A stretch of DNA of 24,317 nucleotides from Psychrobacter sp. (GTDB taxonomy: Bacteria; Pseudomonadota; Gammaproteobacteria; Pseudomonadales; Moraxellaceae). The DNA is taken from contig NZ_JAKDJE010000046.1 in assembly GCF_030454045.1 (NCBI RefSeq), positions 1 through 24,317 of the forward strand, written 5' to 3'. Within the stretch, counting starts at the first letter, position 1, and the number at the start of each line of letters is the position of its first letter. The position numbers and the translations under genes are program-made. Positions 17,217-24,213 of this stretch are shown here, in pieces. The notes beneath the pieces are model-generated. The model made no database searches. It was not told the origin of the DNA and saw only the letters and a program-made list of their open reading frames with translations.

Positions 17217-17747
17217 ATGGCAGATTTTAATAAAATTTTGGACGCAGGCGACGTAGACGGCGGTATCATCAACGTAGTAGTAGAGATCCCAGCTGGTAGC
17301 AGCCATAAAATTGAGTGGAATCGCGAATTGGCCGTATTTGAGCTTGATCGTATTGATCCACAGATTTTTGCTAAGCCATGTAACTATGGTTTCATCCCGC
17401 AAACGCTTGACGAAGATGGTGATGAGCTAGATGCATTGATTTTGACTGAGCAGCCGCTACCGACTGGCATCTTTTTGAAGGCCAAAGTCATCGGTGTCAT
17501 GAAGTTTGTTGATGATGGCGAAGTCGATGACAAGATCGTTGTCGTACCTGCTGACGACCGTGACACAGGTAATGCTTACAACAGCCTAGAAGACCTACCA
17601 AAGCAGTTAATCAACCAACTAGAGTTCCATTTCAGCCACTATAAAGACCTGAAAAAAGCGGGCACTACTGTAGTTGAATCTTGGGGTGATGTTGCGCAAG
17701 CGAAAGAGGTCATCAAAGAATCTATCCAACGCTGGAAAGACCTATAA
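17217..17747 (+). CDS. ppa: Inorganic pyrophosphatase Ppa (family I)
   Basis: This soluble Mg-dependent enzyme hydrolyses pyrophosphate and so pulls biosynthetic reactions forward. The family I signature DGDELDAL lies at 67-74, with Asp67, Asp69 and Asp72 as metal ligands. VEIPAGSSHKIEWN (22-35), CNYGFIP (55-61), VVPADDRDTGN and LEFHFSHYKDLKK complete the pattern. Starting at ATG 17217 gives 176 aa, the same as E. coli Ppa, with GGAG 6 bases upstream. The in-frame TTG at 17205 would add four residues and bury that Shine-Dalgarno, so it is rejected. It has an extended -10 promoter with an inverted repeat over its start, and a strong terminator follows, so it is a single-gene unit. Confidence 0.96.
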   Translation: MADFNKILDAGDVDGGIINVVVEIPAGSSHKIEWNRELAVFELDRIDPQIFAKPCNYGFIPQTLDEDGDELDALILTEQPLPTGIFLKAKVIGVMKFVDDGEVDDKIVVVPADDRDTGNAYNSLEDLPKQLINQLEFHFSHYKDLKKAGTTVVESWGDVAQAKEVIKESIQRWKDL

Positions 17748-17787
17748 TTTATTAAAATTGGCTCAATGCTAATCATAGATAAATACC

Positions 17788-17825
17788 AAAATACCGCGAT
17801 CGCAATGTGATCGCGGTATTTTTTT
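17788..17825 (+). terminator. Strong intrinsic terminator of ppa
   Basis: AATACCGCGATC (17790-17801) pairs perfectly with GATCGCGGTATT (17809-17820) around a 7-nt loop, followed by further T's to 17825. It lies about 40 bp past the ppa stop. Confidence 0.93.
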
Positions 17826-17826
17826 G

Positions 17827-17866
17827 CTTGAATACTCTGTGTGTAACTTGAATACTCTGTATGTAA
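17827..17866. repeat. 20-bp tandem duplication between ppa terminator and next gene
   Basis: CTTGAATACTCTGTGTGTAA (17827-17846) is followed at once by the same 20 bp with a single G to A change (17847-17866). The second copy carries the TTGAAT that could serve as -35 for the next gene. Confidence 0.9.
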
Positions 17867-17878
17867 AATGGTTATAAT
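17848..17878 (+). promoter_or_regulatory. Candidate promoter of the L7/L12-like membrane protein gene
   Basis: TTGAAT (17848-17853) in the second tandem copy and a perfect TATAAT (17873-17878) are separated by 19 bp, wider than ideal. The predicted start near 17885 leaves a leader of about 40 nt. Confidence 0.4.
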
Positions 17879-17924
17879 AAACGCGACTACTCATTCACAC
17901 GCATACGCTGCAATAAGGAAAACC

Positions 17925-18392
17925 ATGTTTAACCCCGACCCTAGCAAAAAGCCTGTCAGTACAAAGTTGCCAAAAGACGTCATCATGATGGTCGAAAAAA
18001 ACAATTTGGTAATGGCCATCAAAACCTTGGCGGCCGACGAAAATATCAGTATGGATGAAGCCAAAACCAGAATTGATGCTTATGAGACTGCACTCAAGGT
18101 AAAACAACAGCAAAAGCTCAATACCATCGCCAGCAAACAAGGTATCCCAAATCAAGCCATTAGCTTCGATAGAGAGCAAGAGGTCGAAGATGAGCCTGGT
18201 CCATTGGTAAAAAACCGTGTTAAATCTACTCAGCCAGGGCAAGGGTTTAAAAGCTTACAAGCGGGTGTCGACAGTCAACTCAATGACTTGGGCTATAAAA
18301 AACCTTTACTCCCTTATTGGCTAAAACGGTTGCTTGTCATTGCGGTATTGATGATAGGTATATTTTGGATATTGTGGCGAGTGTTTGGTTAA
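17925..18392 (+). CDS. Hypothetical tail-anchored protein with an L7/L12-C-terminus-like helical segment
   Basis: The ATG at 17925 with AAGGA upstream gives 155 aa. A start at 17868 would lie inside the promoter's -10, so it is rejected. Residues about 24-53 (VEKNNLVMAIKTLAADENISMDEAKTRIDAYE region) resemble the ribosomal L7/L12 C-terminal helix pair (AIKxL...xxEAK). This pattern also occurs in small non-ribosomal proteins, and the resemblance is an inference by eye. The middle is polar and charged. The last about 25 residues are one hydrophobic segment (LLVIAVLMIGIFWILWRVF), so the protein is probably anchored in the inner membrane with a cytoplasmic N-terminus. Function unknown. It stands alone after the ppa terminator. 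Confidence 0.75.
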   Translation: MFNPDPSKKPVSTKLPKDVIMMVEKNNLVMAIKTLAADENISMDEAKTRIDAYETALKVKQQQKLNTIASKQGIPNQAISFDREQEVEDEPGPLVKNRVKSTQPGQGFKSLQAGVDSQLNDLGYKKPLLPYWLKRLLVIAVLMIGIFWILWRVFG

Positions 18393-18902
18393 AAAATATT
18401 GGTCTGCTAAATCTTTCTATAGTCCCTTTTACTCGGTTATTTTTTCAGTTCATTGTGCGTGCGCTACTGGCTAGTTTTTAGGAGCTAATTTTTTAGGATA
18501 TGCCTGTAAAAATCATTATCCTTCTAGCATCACCAATACTGTAAACATAAACCATATCCAGCCATTTAAAAACATCATAGTATCCTGTTTTACTTCATAA
18601 GGCCCCACTTATCTCACTATTAGACATACAAAATTATTGTATTTCTATCACTCTGCATTTAAGAGCTGTCTACGCCGCACCGTAAGTAATATCTGTATTT
18701 TGATATCAAATTATGCCCTCATTCAGCAGCCATAACCCTGACACTTCCTCAATCAGCCAGTCTATTTAAAAACTTTATTTCGTTAAATTTCCGACAATTA
18801 GAGAGTAAATGCTTCTTTTTGTACCATATTAAAAATATTATTGATATTTGTTCAATAATTAATATATATTCTATATTGAATTTATTTTGGTAGAATAAAT
18901 TT
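18393..18902. other. Gene-poor AT-rich region (510 bp)
   Basis: No ORF of convincing composition lies here on either strand. It holds an imperfect tandem repeat GCTAGTTTTTAGGA / GCTAATTTTTTAGGA at 18470-18498 and a cluster of TATTGA-like inverted elements at 18839-18880. It may be the remnant of lost genes, but no recognisable fragment remains. Confidence 0.55.
18839..18880. promoter_or_regulatory. Clustered inverted TATTGAA elements before the 74-codon ORF
   Basis: TATTGA (18839-18844), TTCAATA (18851-18857) and TATTGAA (18874-18880) alternate in orientation, forming two overlapping inverted repeats 23-64 bp upstream of the small ORF at 18903. The surrounding DNA is very AT-rich and could hold a promoter. 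Chance is a real alternative at this composition. Confidence 0.35.
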
Positions 18903-19127
18903 ATGGTTCTTTCAGGTGATAAACTCGTATGCATAGTTGGCAACCCTTTCTTTGAAAAAGGGGCTGTTTATATTGTTGGCGACATCGTAAATAAGGAGTT
19001 ATTTGAGGTAAGGATAGGCTCGGATGGAGAGTATTGGTACGCCAAAAAAGACAATGAAGGAATATGTGTTCATTTCAATGCTAAGGAAACGGCTATCAAT
19101 GATGCTTGGTTTAGCCAAGTAAAATAA
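18903..19127 (+). CDS. Small hypothetical protein, 74 aa, probably real
   Basis: The reading frame encodes a soluble, mildly acidic protein with GDKLVCIVGNPFFEKGAVYIVGDI near the start and GEYWYAKKDNEG in the middle, ending in DAWFSQVK. Alternating beta-type stretches and glycine turns suggest a small SH3-like barrel, and I have a vague memory of similar small proteins in Acinetobacter accessory regions. Both are inference. Amino-acid composition is that of a folded protein, unlike the other short frames nearby. There is no clear Shine-Dalgarno (only GGTAG well upstream of the ATG), so expression is uncertain. It stands alone in an AT-rich region with inverted repeats on both sides. Confidence 0.55.
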   Translation: MVLSGDKLVCIVGNPFFEKGAVYIVGDIVNKELFEVRIGSDGEYWYAKKDNEGICVHFNAKETAINDAWFSQVK

Positions 19128-19228
19128 GATTGGTTCTTGATGCAGTATAATGACTACAGATCCAGCTCTACAAATGTCATCGCAGAACACGACCCATCTA
19201 TTATGAATTCCTCATACTTAATTTCTAC

Positions 19229-19287
19229 GTAGACAGTCACAAATCGATTTTGTCTACAACAAGTGACTAGAAATAAAGTACTTGTTG
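19229..19287. repeat. Two adjacent inverted repeats with a competing third pairing
   Basis: GTAGACA (19229-19235) pairs with TGTCTAC (19251-19257), and CAACAAGT (19257-19264) pairs with ACTTGTTG (19280-19287). AGTCAC (19235-19240) can instead pair with GTGACT (19263-19268), which would disrupt both. A TATAAT lies upstream at 19146-19151 on the plus strand, without a good -35. A structured untranslated RNA is possible but unproven. Confidence 0.45.
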
Positions 19288-19368
19288 ACCTGTATATCCT
19301 AATAATAAAAATCTCAAAAGAGAACACTGCTCTATCAATTTATAAGGATATAATTGATTTCAAGGCAT

Positions 19369-19398
19369 TAAAAAAGGATACCGCAGTACCCTTCTTTT
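19369..19398 (-). terminator. Intrinsic terminator of the acr1-type gene
   Basis: Arms 19370-19381 and 19386-19397 enclose a 4-nt loop. On the minus strand AAAGAAGGGTAC pairs with GTATCCTTTTTT through two G-U wobbles and ends in six T's. The plus-strand version has two A-C mismatches. It begins about 26 bp past the stop at 19424. Confidence 0.82.
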
Positions 19399-19423
19399 AT
19401 TTAGAATTCATGACGCTGCTGGC

Positions 19424-20311
19424 TTAATGATGCTCACCTGGAAGAATTCTGGCAAAAGCACGTTGAGCAAAATTCGGCTTACTATCGGTGGTTTGTGCCG
19501 CGGTAGAGCTTGGGAAGATGCGATAACCAATTGATTGAATACCGACGTTAAACGCTGGTACCAACGAATAAGTGGCTGAGGCGAATTTGCCCATATTACT
19601 GGCGATACTGTTTGGCTTATGGACGATAGCTTTTGCGACCATGAGCGCGGCTTCATCAGGCATCAAAGCTGGCATATAACGGTATAGCTTGGTGGGGGCG
19701 ATCATAGGGGTACGTACCAAGGGCATAAAGATATTGGTGACCTTGATATTATCGCCTTTTACTTCTGCCGCTAAGCAACGACTAAACGCATCTAACGCAG
19801 ATTTTGAGGCCACATAGGCGGCAAAGCGAGGACTGTTTGCCAATACCCCAATCGACGAGATATTGACAATTTGACCCGTCTGACGGCTAATCATAGTCGG
19901 CAAGAAACCCAAAATAGTTTTAACAGCACCAAAGTAATTAATCTCCATCGTGCGCTCAAAATCATGGAAGCGGTTGACCGACTCATGGACTGAACGGCGG
20001 ATCGAACGACCCGCATTGTTCACCAATACATCCACATGCTTAAAATCAGCAAGGATTTTTTCGCTGGTCTTTTCGATCTCATCCATATCGGTCAAATCGC
20101 ATGGATAGTAACTGGCCCTGCCACCCAGTATTTCGATATTTTCTTTGACGGTTTTTAGCTTATCTTCAGTACGTGCCAACAAAATCACATGTGCACCGCA
20201 CTCACTCAATAAAAAAGCCGTGCGCTCACCAATGCCACTTGATGCACCCGTAATGATAATGTTCTTGCCTTTTACTGCTTTTGTTATTGCTTTTTTCGAG
20301 GGGTTAGCCAT
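19424..20311 (-). CDS. acr1: Acr1-type fatty acyl-CoA reductase (SDR family)
   Basis: In Acinetobacter, Acr1 reduces long-chain acyl-CoA to the fatty aldehyde using NADPH, the first committed step toward wax esters. The ATG at 20309-20311 has AAAGG upstream and gives 295 aa, the length I recall for Acr1. A frame open to 20389 would add a Cys/Phe-rich stretch and is rejected. TGASSGIG is at 21-28, NNAG at 98-101, catalytic-type Ser152/153, Tyr166 and Lys170 (YVASK). GRSIRRSVHES (101-111), RFHDFERTMEINYFGAV (114-130), MPLVRTPMIAPTK and the C-terminal ARILPGEHH follow the Acr1 sequence closely as I remember it. Substrate is inferred; other SDR activities are possible. It has its own terminator and diverges from the DUF1622-like gene. 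Confidence 0.82.
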   Translation of the reverse strand: MANPSKKAITKAVKGKNIIITGASSGIGERTAFLLSECGAHVILLARTEDKLKTVKENIEILGGRASYYPCDLTDMDEIEKTSEKILADFKHVDVLVNNAGRSIRRSVHESVNRFHDFERTMEINYFGAVKTILGFLPTMISRQTGQIVNISSIGVLANSPRFAAYVASKSALDAFSRCLAAEVKGDNIKVTNIFMPLVRTPMIAPTKLYRYMPALMPDEAALMVAKAIVHKPNSIASNMGKFASATYSLVPAFNVGIQSIGYRIFPSSTAAQTTDSKPNFAQRAFARILPGEHH

Positions 20312-20508
20312 AAAAAACCTTTTTGTTTGTCCTATACCAATAAATATTTGTTTACAGCATAGCAAAAAAATATCGCACACAGTGAACAAAACACCACCAA
20401 CGAGCAGTTAATTTCAGGGTTTAAGCGGTTTATAGTAGTAGGTCATCATCTAATGGCGTTGAGGTTTGGCGCTATACTTTTGCTGACTGATACTGAGGAG
20501 GATATATT

Positions 20509-20916
20509 TTGATAGGAACCCTAGCCCACTATATTGACTTGATTGCCAAGATAGTCGAAGTCATTGGTGTCTTGATTATGTTTTTTGGACTCCTCTTTGC
20601 TTTTTATAGAGCATTTCAGGTATCAGACGGCCTGAACCACAATACCTACGTAGAGATCAGACAGACCGTTGGTAAATCCATTCTTTTGGGACTTGAGGTA
20701 TTGATTGCCGCAGATATTATGGCAACGGTAGTGACAGAGCCGACATTACGCAGCGTTTTGGTGTTAGGCATCATTGTACTTATCCGCACGTTTTTAAGCT
20801 TATCACTACAAGTTGAGCTAGAGGGCAGATTTCCTTGGCAAAAAGAGAAGCCAACACCTGAAGCAGACTCTAATGCTATGCCCATCAATCAAACCACCCC
20901 TGTTGATAAAACATAG
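20509..20916 (+). CDS. DUF1622-like small integral membrane protein
   Basis: The start is TTG at 20509, supported by a strong GAGGAGG seven bases upstream; the only early in-frame ATG is at codon 24 inside the first membrane helix. The 135-residue protein has a first helix at about 13-34 (IAKIVEVIGVLIMFFGLLFAFY), a polar stretch with YVEIRQTVGKSILLGLEVLIAADIMATV typical of the family, and a third hydrophobic segment LVLGIIVLIRTFLSLSLQVELEGRFPW. The last about 25 residues are polar and Pro-rich. Function of the family is unknown to me. It converges on dusB across 75 bp in which I see no terminator. Confidence 0.8.
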   Translation: MIGTLAHYIDLIAKIVEVIGVLIMFFGLLFAFYRAFQVSDGLNHNTYVEIRQTVGKSILLGLEVLIAADIMATVVTEPTLRSVLVLGIIVLIRTFLSLSLQVELEGRFPWQKEKPTPEADSNAMPINQTTPVDKT

Positions 20917-20991
20917 CGTGAACCTAAAAAATTAAAGTAGGTCGCAGTAACGCTTGCTGATGAGAAAAATGGTAAAACTTCGCAGCCCCCC

Positions 20992-22023
20992 TTATTCATG
21001 TGTCTGCAAAAAACGCTCTACCACGCGGAACTGCCCAGCCGTACTTTCTTCACCATACATCGCTTGCCGAAAAGCGTTGGAGCTTGGAATACCTGTCGTA
21101 TACCATGCAATGTGCTTGCGAGCGATACGGCAGCCAGAATACTCGCCATAAAAGTCGTATAACTCTTGCAAATGCGCCAGTACAACTTCCTTAATCTCGC
21201 TCACACTTGGGGCATCAAGCACGTCACCTGTGCGCAAAAAGTGCTCAATATCGCGAAATATCCACGGCTGACCTTGTGCGGCTCGTCCAATCATCACCGC
21301 ATCGCATCCTGTCAGCTCATAGACATGCTGTGCTTTTTGCGCGCTATCGATATCGCCATTTGCGATCACAGGAATGCTAATGCTGTCTTTGACTTCGCGC
21401 ATCAGCTCATAGCGCGCCTCACCTGTATACATATCTTCACGCGTACGCCCATGAATCGCAATAGCAGCAATACCTGCTTGCTCTGCCCGCTTAGCCACTC
21501 TCAAAATATTTTCGCGACCATTCTCAAATCCCAATCGTGTCTTTAATGTCACAGGCGCATCAACGGCATTGACTGCAGCATCAAGCAACCTTGCAACCAA
21601 GTCCTCATCTTGCAGCAAGGCAGACCCTGCCAGCTTACGACAAACTTTTTTGGCAGGACAGCCCATATTGATATCGATAATCTGCGCACCATTATCGATT
21701 TGATAACGAGCCGCTTCAGCCAATTTATCTGGTTCTGCACCTGCTATCTGAGCAGAAATAGGCGCAATCTCATTGTCGAAATTGGCACGATACAGGGATT
21801 TTTTGCGCGCATAAAGTGCGGTATCAGCGATGATCATCTCACTGACGGCATGACCTGCGCCAAATGACTTACACACTCGGCGAAAAGGATTGTCCGTCAC
21901 GCCCGCCATCGGCGCAACCATCAAACGGTTTTCAATCGTCAGACCACCTATATTTAGGGGTTGCAACAATGGATGGTCAGATACTGACGAAGACAAGAAT
22001 GAAACAGGAGAATCAATAGACAT
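20992..22023 (-). CDS. dusB: tRNA-dihydrouridine synthase DusB
   Basis: Dus enzymes reduce specific uridines in tRNA to dihydrouridine using FMN and NADPH. RLMVAPMAGVTDNPFR, the INMGCPAKKV motif with the active-site Cys (122 from ATG 22023), KLAGSALLQ, HGRTRE, PVIANGDI and GRAAQGQPWIFRDIEHFL fit DusB better than DusA or DusC. The ATG at 22023 gives 343 aa, with about 22 residues more than E. coli DusB at the N-terminus. A TTG at 22053 in the same frame would extend it by ten, but lies inside a hairpin. Neither start has a good Shine-Dalgarno. E. coli has fis directly after dusB. Here the next gene is convergent, so that link is absent. A promoter candidate and a hairpin overlap immediately upstream. 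Confidence 0.92.
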   Translation of the reverse strand: MSIDSPVSFLSSSVSDHPLLQPLNIGGLTIENRLMVAPMAGVTDNPFRRVCKSFGAGHAVSEMIIADTALYARKKSLYRANFDNEIAPISAQIAGAEPDKLAEAARYQIDNGAQIIDINMGCPAKKVCRKLAGSALLQDEDLVARLLDAAVNAVDAPVTLKTRLGFENGRENILRVAKRAEQAGIAAIAIHGRTREDMYTGEARYELMREVKDSISIPVIANGDIDSAQKAQHVYELTGCDAVMIGRAAQGQPWIFRDIEHFLRTGDVLDAPSVSEIKEVVLAHLQELYDFYGEYSGCRIARKHIAWYTTGIPSSNAFRQAMYGEESTAGQFRVVERFLQTHE

Positions 22024-22059
22024 AAAAAACGGCTTGATTTGTAAGGAAAACAAGCCGTT
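22024..22059 (-). terminator. Intrinsic terminator hairpin abutting the dusB start codon
   Basis: On the minus strand AACGGCTTG (22059-22051) pairs perfectly with CAAGCCGTT (22036-22028) around 14 nt. Six T's (22029-22024) then lead directly into the ATG at 22023. It most likely ends the BCCT transcript, whose stop is 85 bp upstream, but its position also makes it a possible attenuator for dusB. Confidence 0.7.
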
Positions 22060-22087
22060 ATTCTAAGGATTCCTGCATTTATTGCAA
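22060..22087 (-). promoter_or_regulatory. Candidate dusB promoter overlapping the terminator hairpin
   Basis: On the minus strand TTGCAA (22087-22082), a 16-bp spacer and TAGAAT (22065-22060) form a good sigma70-like promoter. The predicted start falls near 22053-22056, inside the left arm of the hairpin, giving a leader of only about 30 nt. Confidence 0.45.
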
Positions 22088-22108
22088 GCGATTAACGTGA
22101 ATCGCTTG
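22085..22108. repeat. 9-bp perfect inverted repeat after the BCCT gene
   Basis: CAAGCGATT (22085-22093) and AATCGCTTG (22100-22108) surround AACGTG, about 36 bp past the BCCT stop. No T-run follows on the minus strand. Its arms resemble those of the next hairpin (CAAGC / GCTTG shared), so cross-pairing is possible. Confidence 0.6.
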
Positions 22109-22143
22109 TATGAGTCGTAGTCATTGTTAATACACTCTGTTCG

Positions 22144-24213
22144 TTATTTATCAAGCACACTACCCTGCTCCAATGTAAGGTCTTCATCATGCGCTTGCAT
22201 ACGCCAAGGTAGGCTATCAGGTGACACATTCAAGAAGTGCAAATACTTCTCAAACTGATCGATAATATCATTGATCACCGATTCAGACTTATAGCCGTAT
22301 AAGTCATAGGTCTGACCACCACGGCGCAGATACACCTCAGCACGGTGATGGTGCTCTTGCGGCAAGGTGTCGGCGCTGCTTTCAGTATAATAATCAGGCG
22401 CTTCATGTTCAGACAAGCGTACCTCATACCAAAACTCGACATCATCGCCACGCTGCAACTCAAGCACGGCACGGTTATTGGCTGCATCATAATTCACCTC
22501 AGTCGTCCAGCCAGTTTCTGCAAACTTAGACGACACCTCCATCATCGAGGGCATCACCACTTCTTTGATGTAGTTTAGCACCTTATCACGTGTCGGCTTA
22601 TCAGCCATATAGTCGATGCGCTCACGCCATGCAGACGGTTTAAGTAAGTGCGGCGGTAGTTTATTATTTTGATCAAGGCTTTGATTACGATGTCCCTCGA
22701 TACGCAATGCGCGCCACATACCGAACATGGAGATCAGAATGATAATCGCAAATGGTAGTGCACTAACGATTGCTGCCGTTTGTAGCGCTGTGAGACCGCC
22801 TGCAATCAAAAGCACCGCGGCAACGGCCCCTTCAGTCACTACCCAAAAGCTGCGCTGCCACCATGGCGTATCACTACGACCACCAGCCGCCAGCGAATCG
22901 ATCACCAATGAGCCAGAATCCGATGACGTCACAAAAAACGTAATAATCAACAAAATAGTCAATGAGGACACAAATTCGGTAAACGGTAACCGCTCTAATA
23001 ACTTAAATAAAGCAATCGCTTGGTTGTTTTGTACCTCGCTGATGAGTGAGTTATAGCCATCGACCATAATCATATGTAGGGCAGTATCACCAAACACCGA
23101 AAACCAAAAGAACGTAAAGAACGTTGGCACCAACATCACACCGAGTACAAACTCCCGAATGGTACGACCACGGCTAATCTTGGCAATAAACAGACCGACA
23201 AAGGGGGCCCATGCAATCGTCCATGCAAAAATAAACAAGGTCCAGCTACCGATCCAATCGCTATTCTCATACGCTTGTAAGCTAAAGGTACGCTCAACGA
23301 TATTACCCAAATAGCTGCCTGTATTTTCCATAAAGGCATTTAGGATAAAGATCGTCGGCCCTACTACAAATACAAACACCATCAACGCGGTTGCCAATAC
23401 CATATTTAGAATAGACAAGCGTTTTACCCCTTTGTCCATCCCTGCCAATACGGACACCAGTGCTGCTGATGTCACTAATGCAATCGCCACGACCTGTATG
23501 GTAGTATTCACGGGGATAATATCAGGTAACAAGTAGTTTAGACCTGCATTGATTTGCGATACTGACAGACCAAGACTGGTAGCAATACCGAACATCGTAC
23601 CCAATATCGCAAACACATCAACGATATGCCCAATAGGACCATGAATCTTATCACCGATGAGTGGATACAGTGTTGAGCGTATCGATAGGGGCAAACCATG
23701 GCGAAAGGCAAAATACGCTAAGGACAAACCTACCACGCCATAAATCGCCCAAATATGAAAACCCCAATGGAAATACGCAATTTGCATCGCCTCTTTTGCC
23801 GCGGCGATAGTTTGCGGATCCGACATTGGCGGACTAGAAAAATGCATCACTGGTTCCGCTACTCCATAAAACAATAGCGCAATCCCGTAGCCTGCCGAAA
23901 ACAGCATGGCAAACCATTCAAGGAATCCGTATTCCGCCTCAGCATGATCAGGGCCAAGCTTGATACTGCCATAAGACGAAAACGCCAGCACAATGATGAA
24001 TAACAAAAACAGCGCCACTGCCAGCATATAAAACCAGCCGAAGGTCTCGGTCGTAAAGCTAAGCACATCGCTAAACAGCGCCCCTGCTGCATCAGGATTG
24101 ATGGCGGTACCGATGACCAACAGCATCATAATCACAGCTGCGGGTATAAAGACTGGTAGTAAAATGGTAGAGCGTGAACCGTTACTCATAAGCAGTGATG
24201 TCCTCAAATCCAT
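22144..24213 (-). CDS. BCCT family betaine/carnitine/choline transporter (BetT-like)
   Basis: This 12-helix secondary transporter imports quaternary amines with Na+ or H+. GYGIALLFYGVAEPVMHFSSPP (108-129), the GSWTLFIFAWTIAWAPFVGLFIAKISRGRTIREF signature region (322-355) with its Trp residues, and FVTSSDSGSLVIDSL (427-441) are BCCT hallmarks. After the last helix (about residue 505) comes a cytoplasmic tail of about 185 residues. Such long tails mark the BetT-like group, and in characterised members they tune response to osmolality. The first ATG (24213) has no close ribosome-binding site; Met9 (24189) has GAGG at a long 12-base spacing, so the true start may be 24189. The gene ends 121 bp before dusB, same strand, with two hairpins between. 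Betaine, choline or another substrate cannot be chosen from sequence. Confidence 0.92.
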   Translation of the reverse strand: MDLRTSLLMSNGSRSTILLPVFIPAAVIMMLLVIGTAINPDAAGALFSDVLSFTTETFGWFYMLAVALFLLFIIVLAFSSYGSIKLGPDHAEAEYGFLEWFAMLFSAGYGIALLFYGVAEPVMHFSSPPMSDPQTIAAAKEAMQIAYFHWGFHIWAIYGVVGLSLAYFAFRHGLPLSIRSTLYPLIGDKIHGPIGHIVDVFAILGTMFGIATSLGLSVSQINAGLNYLLPDIIPVNTTIQVVAIALVTSAALVSVLAGMDKGVKRLSILNMVLATALMVFVFVVGPTIFILNAFMENTGSYLGNIVERTFSLQAYENSDWIGSWTLFIFAWTIAWAPFVGLFIAKISRGRTIREFVLGVMLVPTFFTFFWFSVFGDTALHMIMVDGYNSLISEVQNNQAIALFKLLERLPFTEFVSSLTILLIITFFVTSSDSGSLVIDSLAAGGRSDTPWWQRSFWVVTEGAVAAVLLIAGGLTALQTAAIVSALPFAIIILISMFGMWRALRIEGHRNQSLDQNNKLPPHLLKPSAWRERIDYMADKPTRDKVLNYIKEVVMPSMMEVSSKFAETGWTTEVNYDAANNRAVLELQRGDDVEFWYEVRLSEHEAPDYYTESSADTLPQEHHHRAEVYLRRGGQTYDLYGYKSESVINDIIDQFEKYLHFLNVSPDSLPWRMQAHDEDLTLEQGSVLDK

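Noticed and set aside
18749..18943. 64-codon minus-strand frame in the gene-poor region
   Set aside because: The translation is Ile/Asn/Lys-rich, as expected of AT-rich non-coding DNA, and overlaps the start of the better-looking ORF at 18903.
18393..19423. Possible prophage, defence island or toxin-antitoxin locus
   Set aside because: There is no integrase, transposase, nuclease, toxin-like pair, attachment repeat or tRNA. One small ORF and short repeats are not enough.
20312..20389. N-terminal extension of the acr1-type protein
   Set aside because: The extra 26 residues are Phe/Cys/Ile-rich, do not match Acr1, and the ATG at 20311 has its own ribosome-binding site and family length.
21166..21546. 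126-codon plus-strand frame within dusB
   Set aside because: It is antisense to the DusB coding region and has no recognisable domain or ribosome-binding site.
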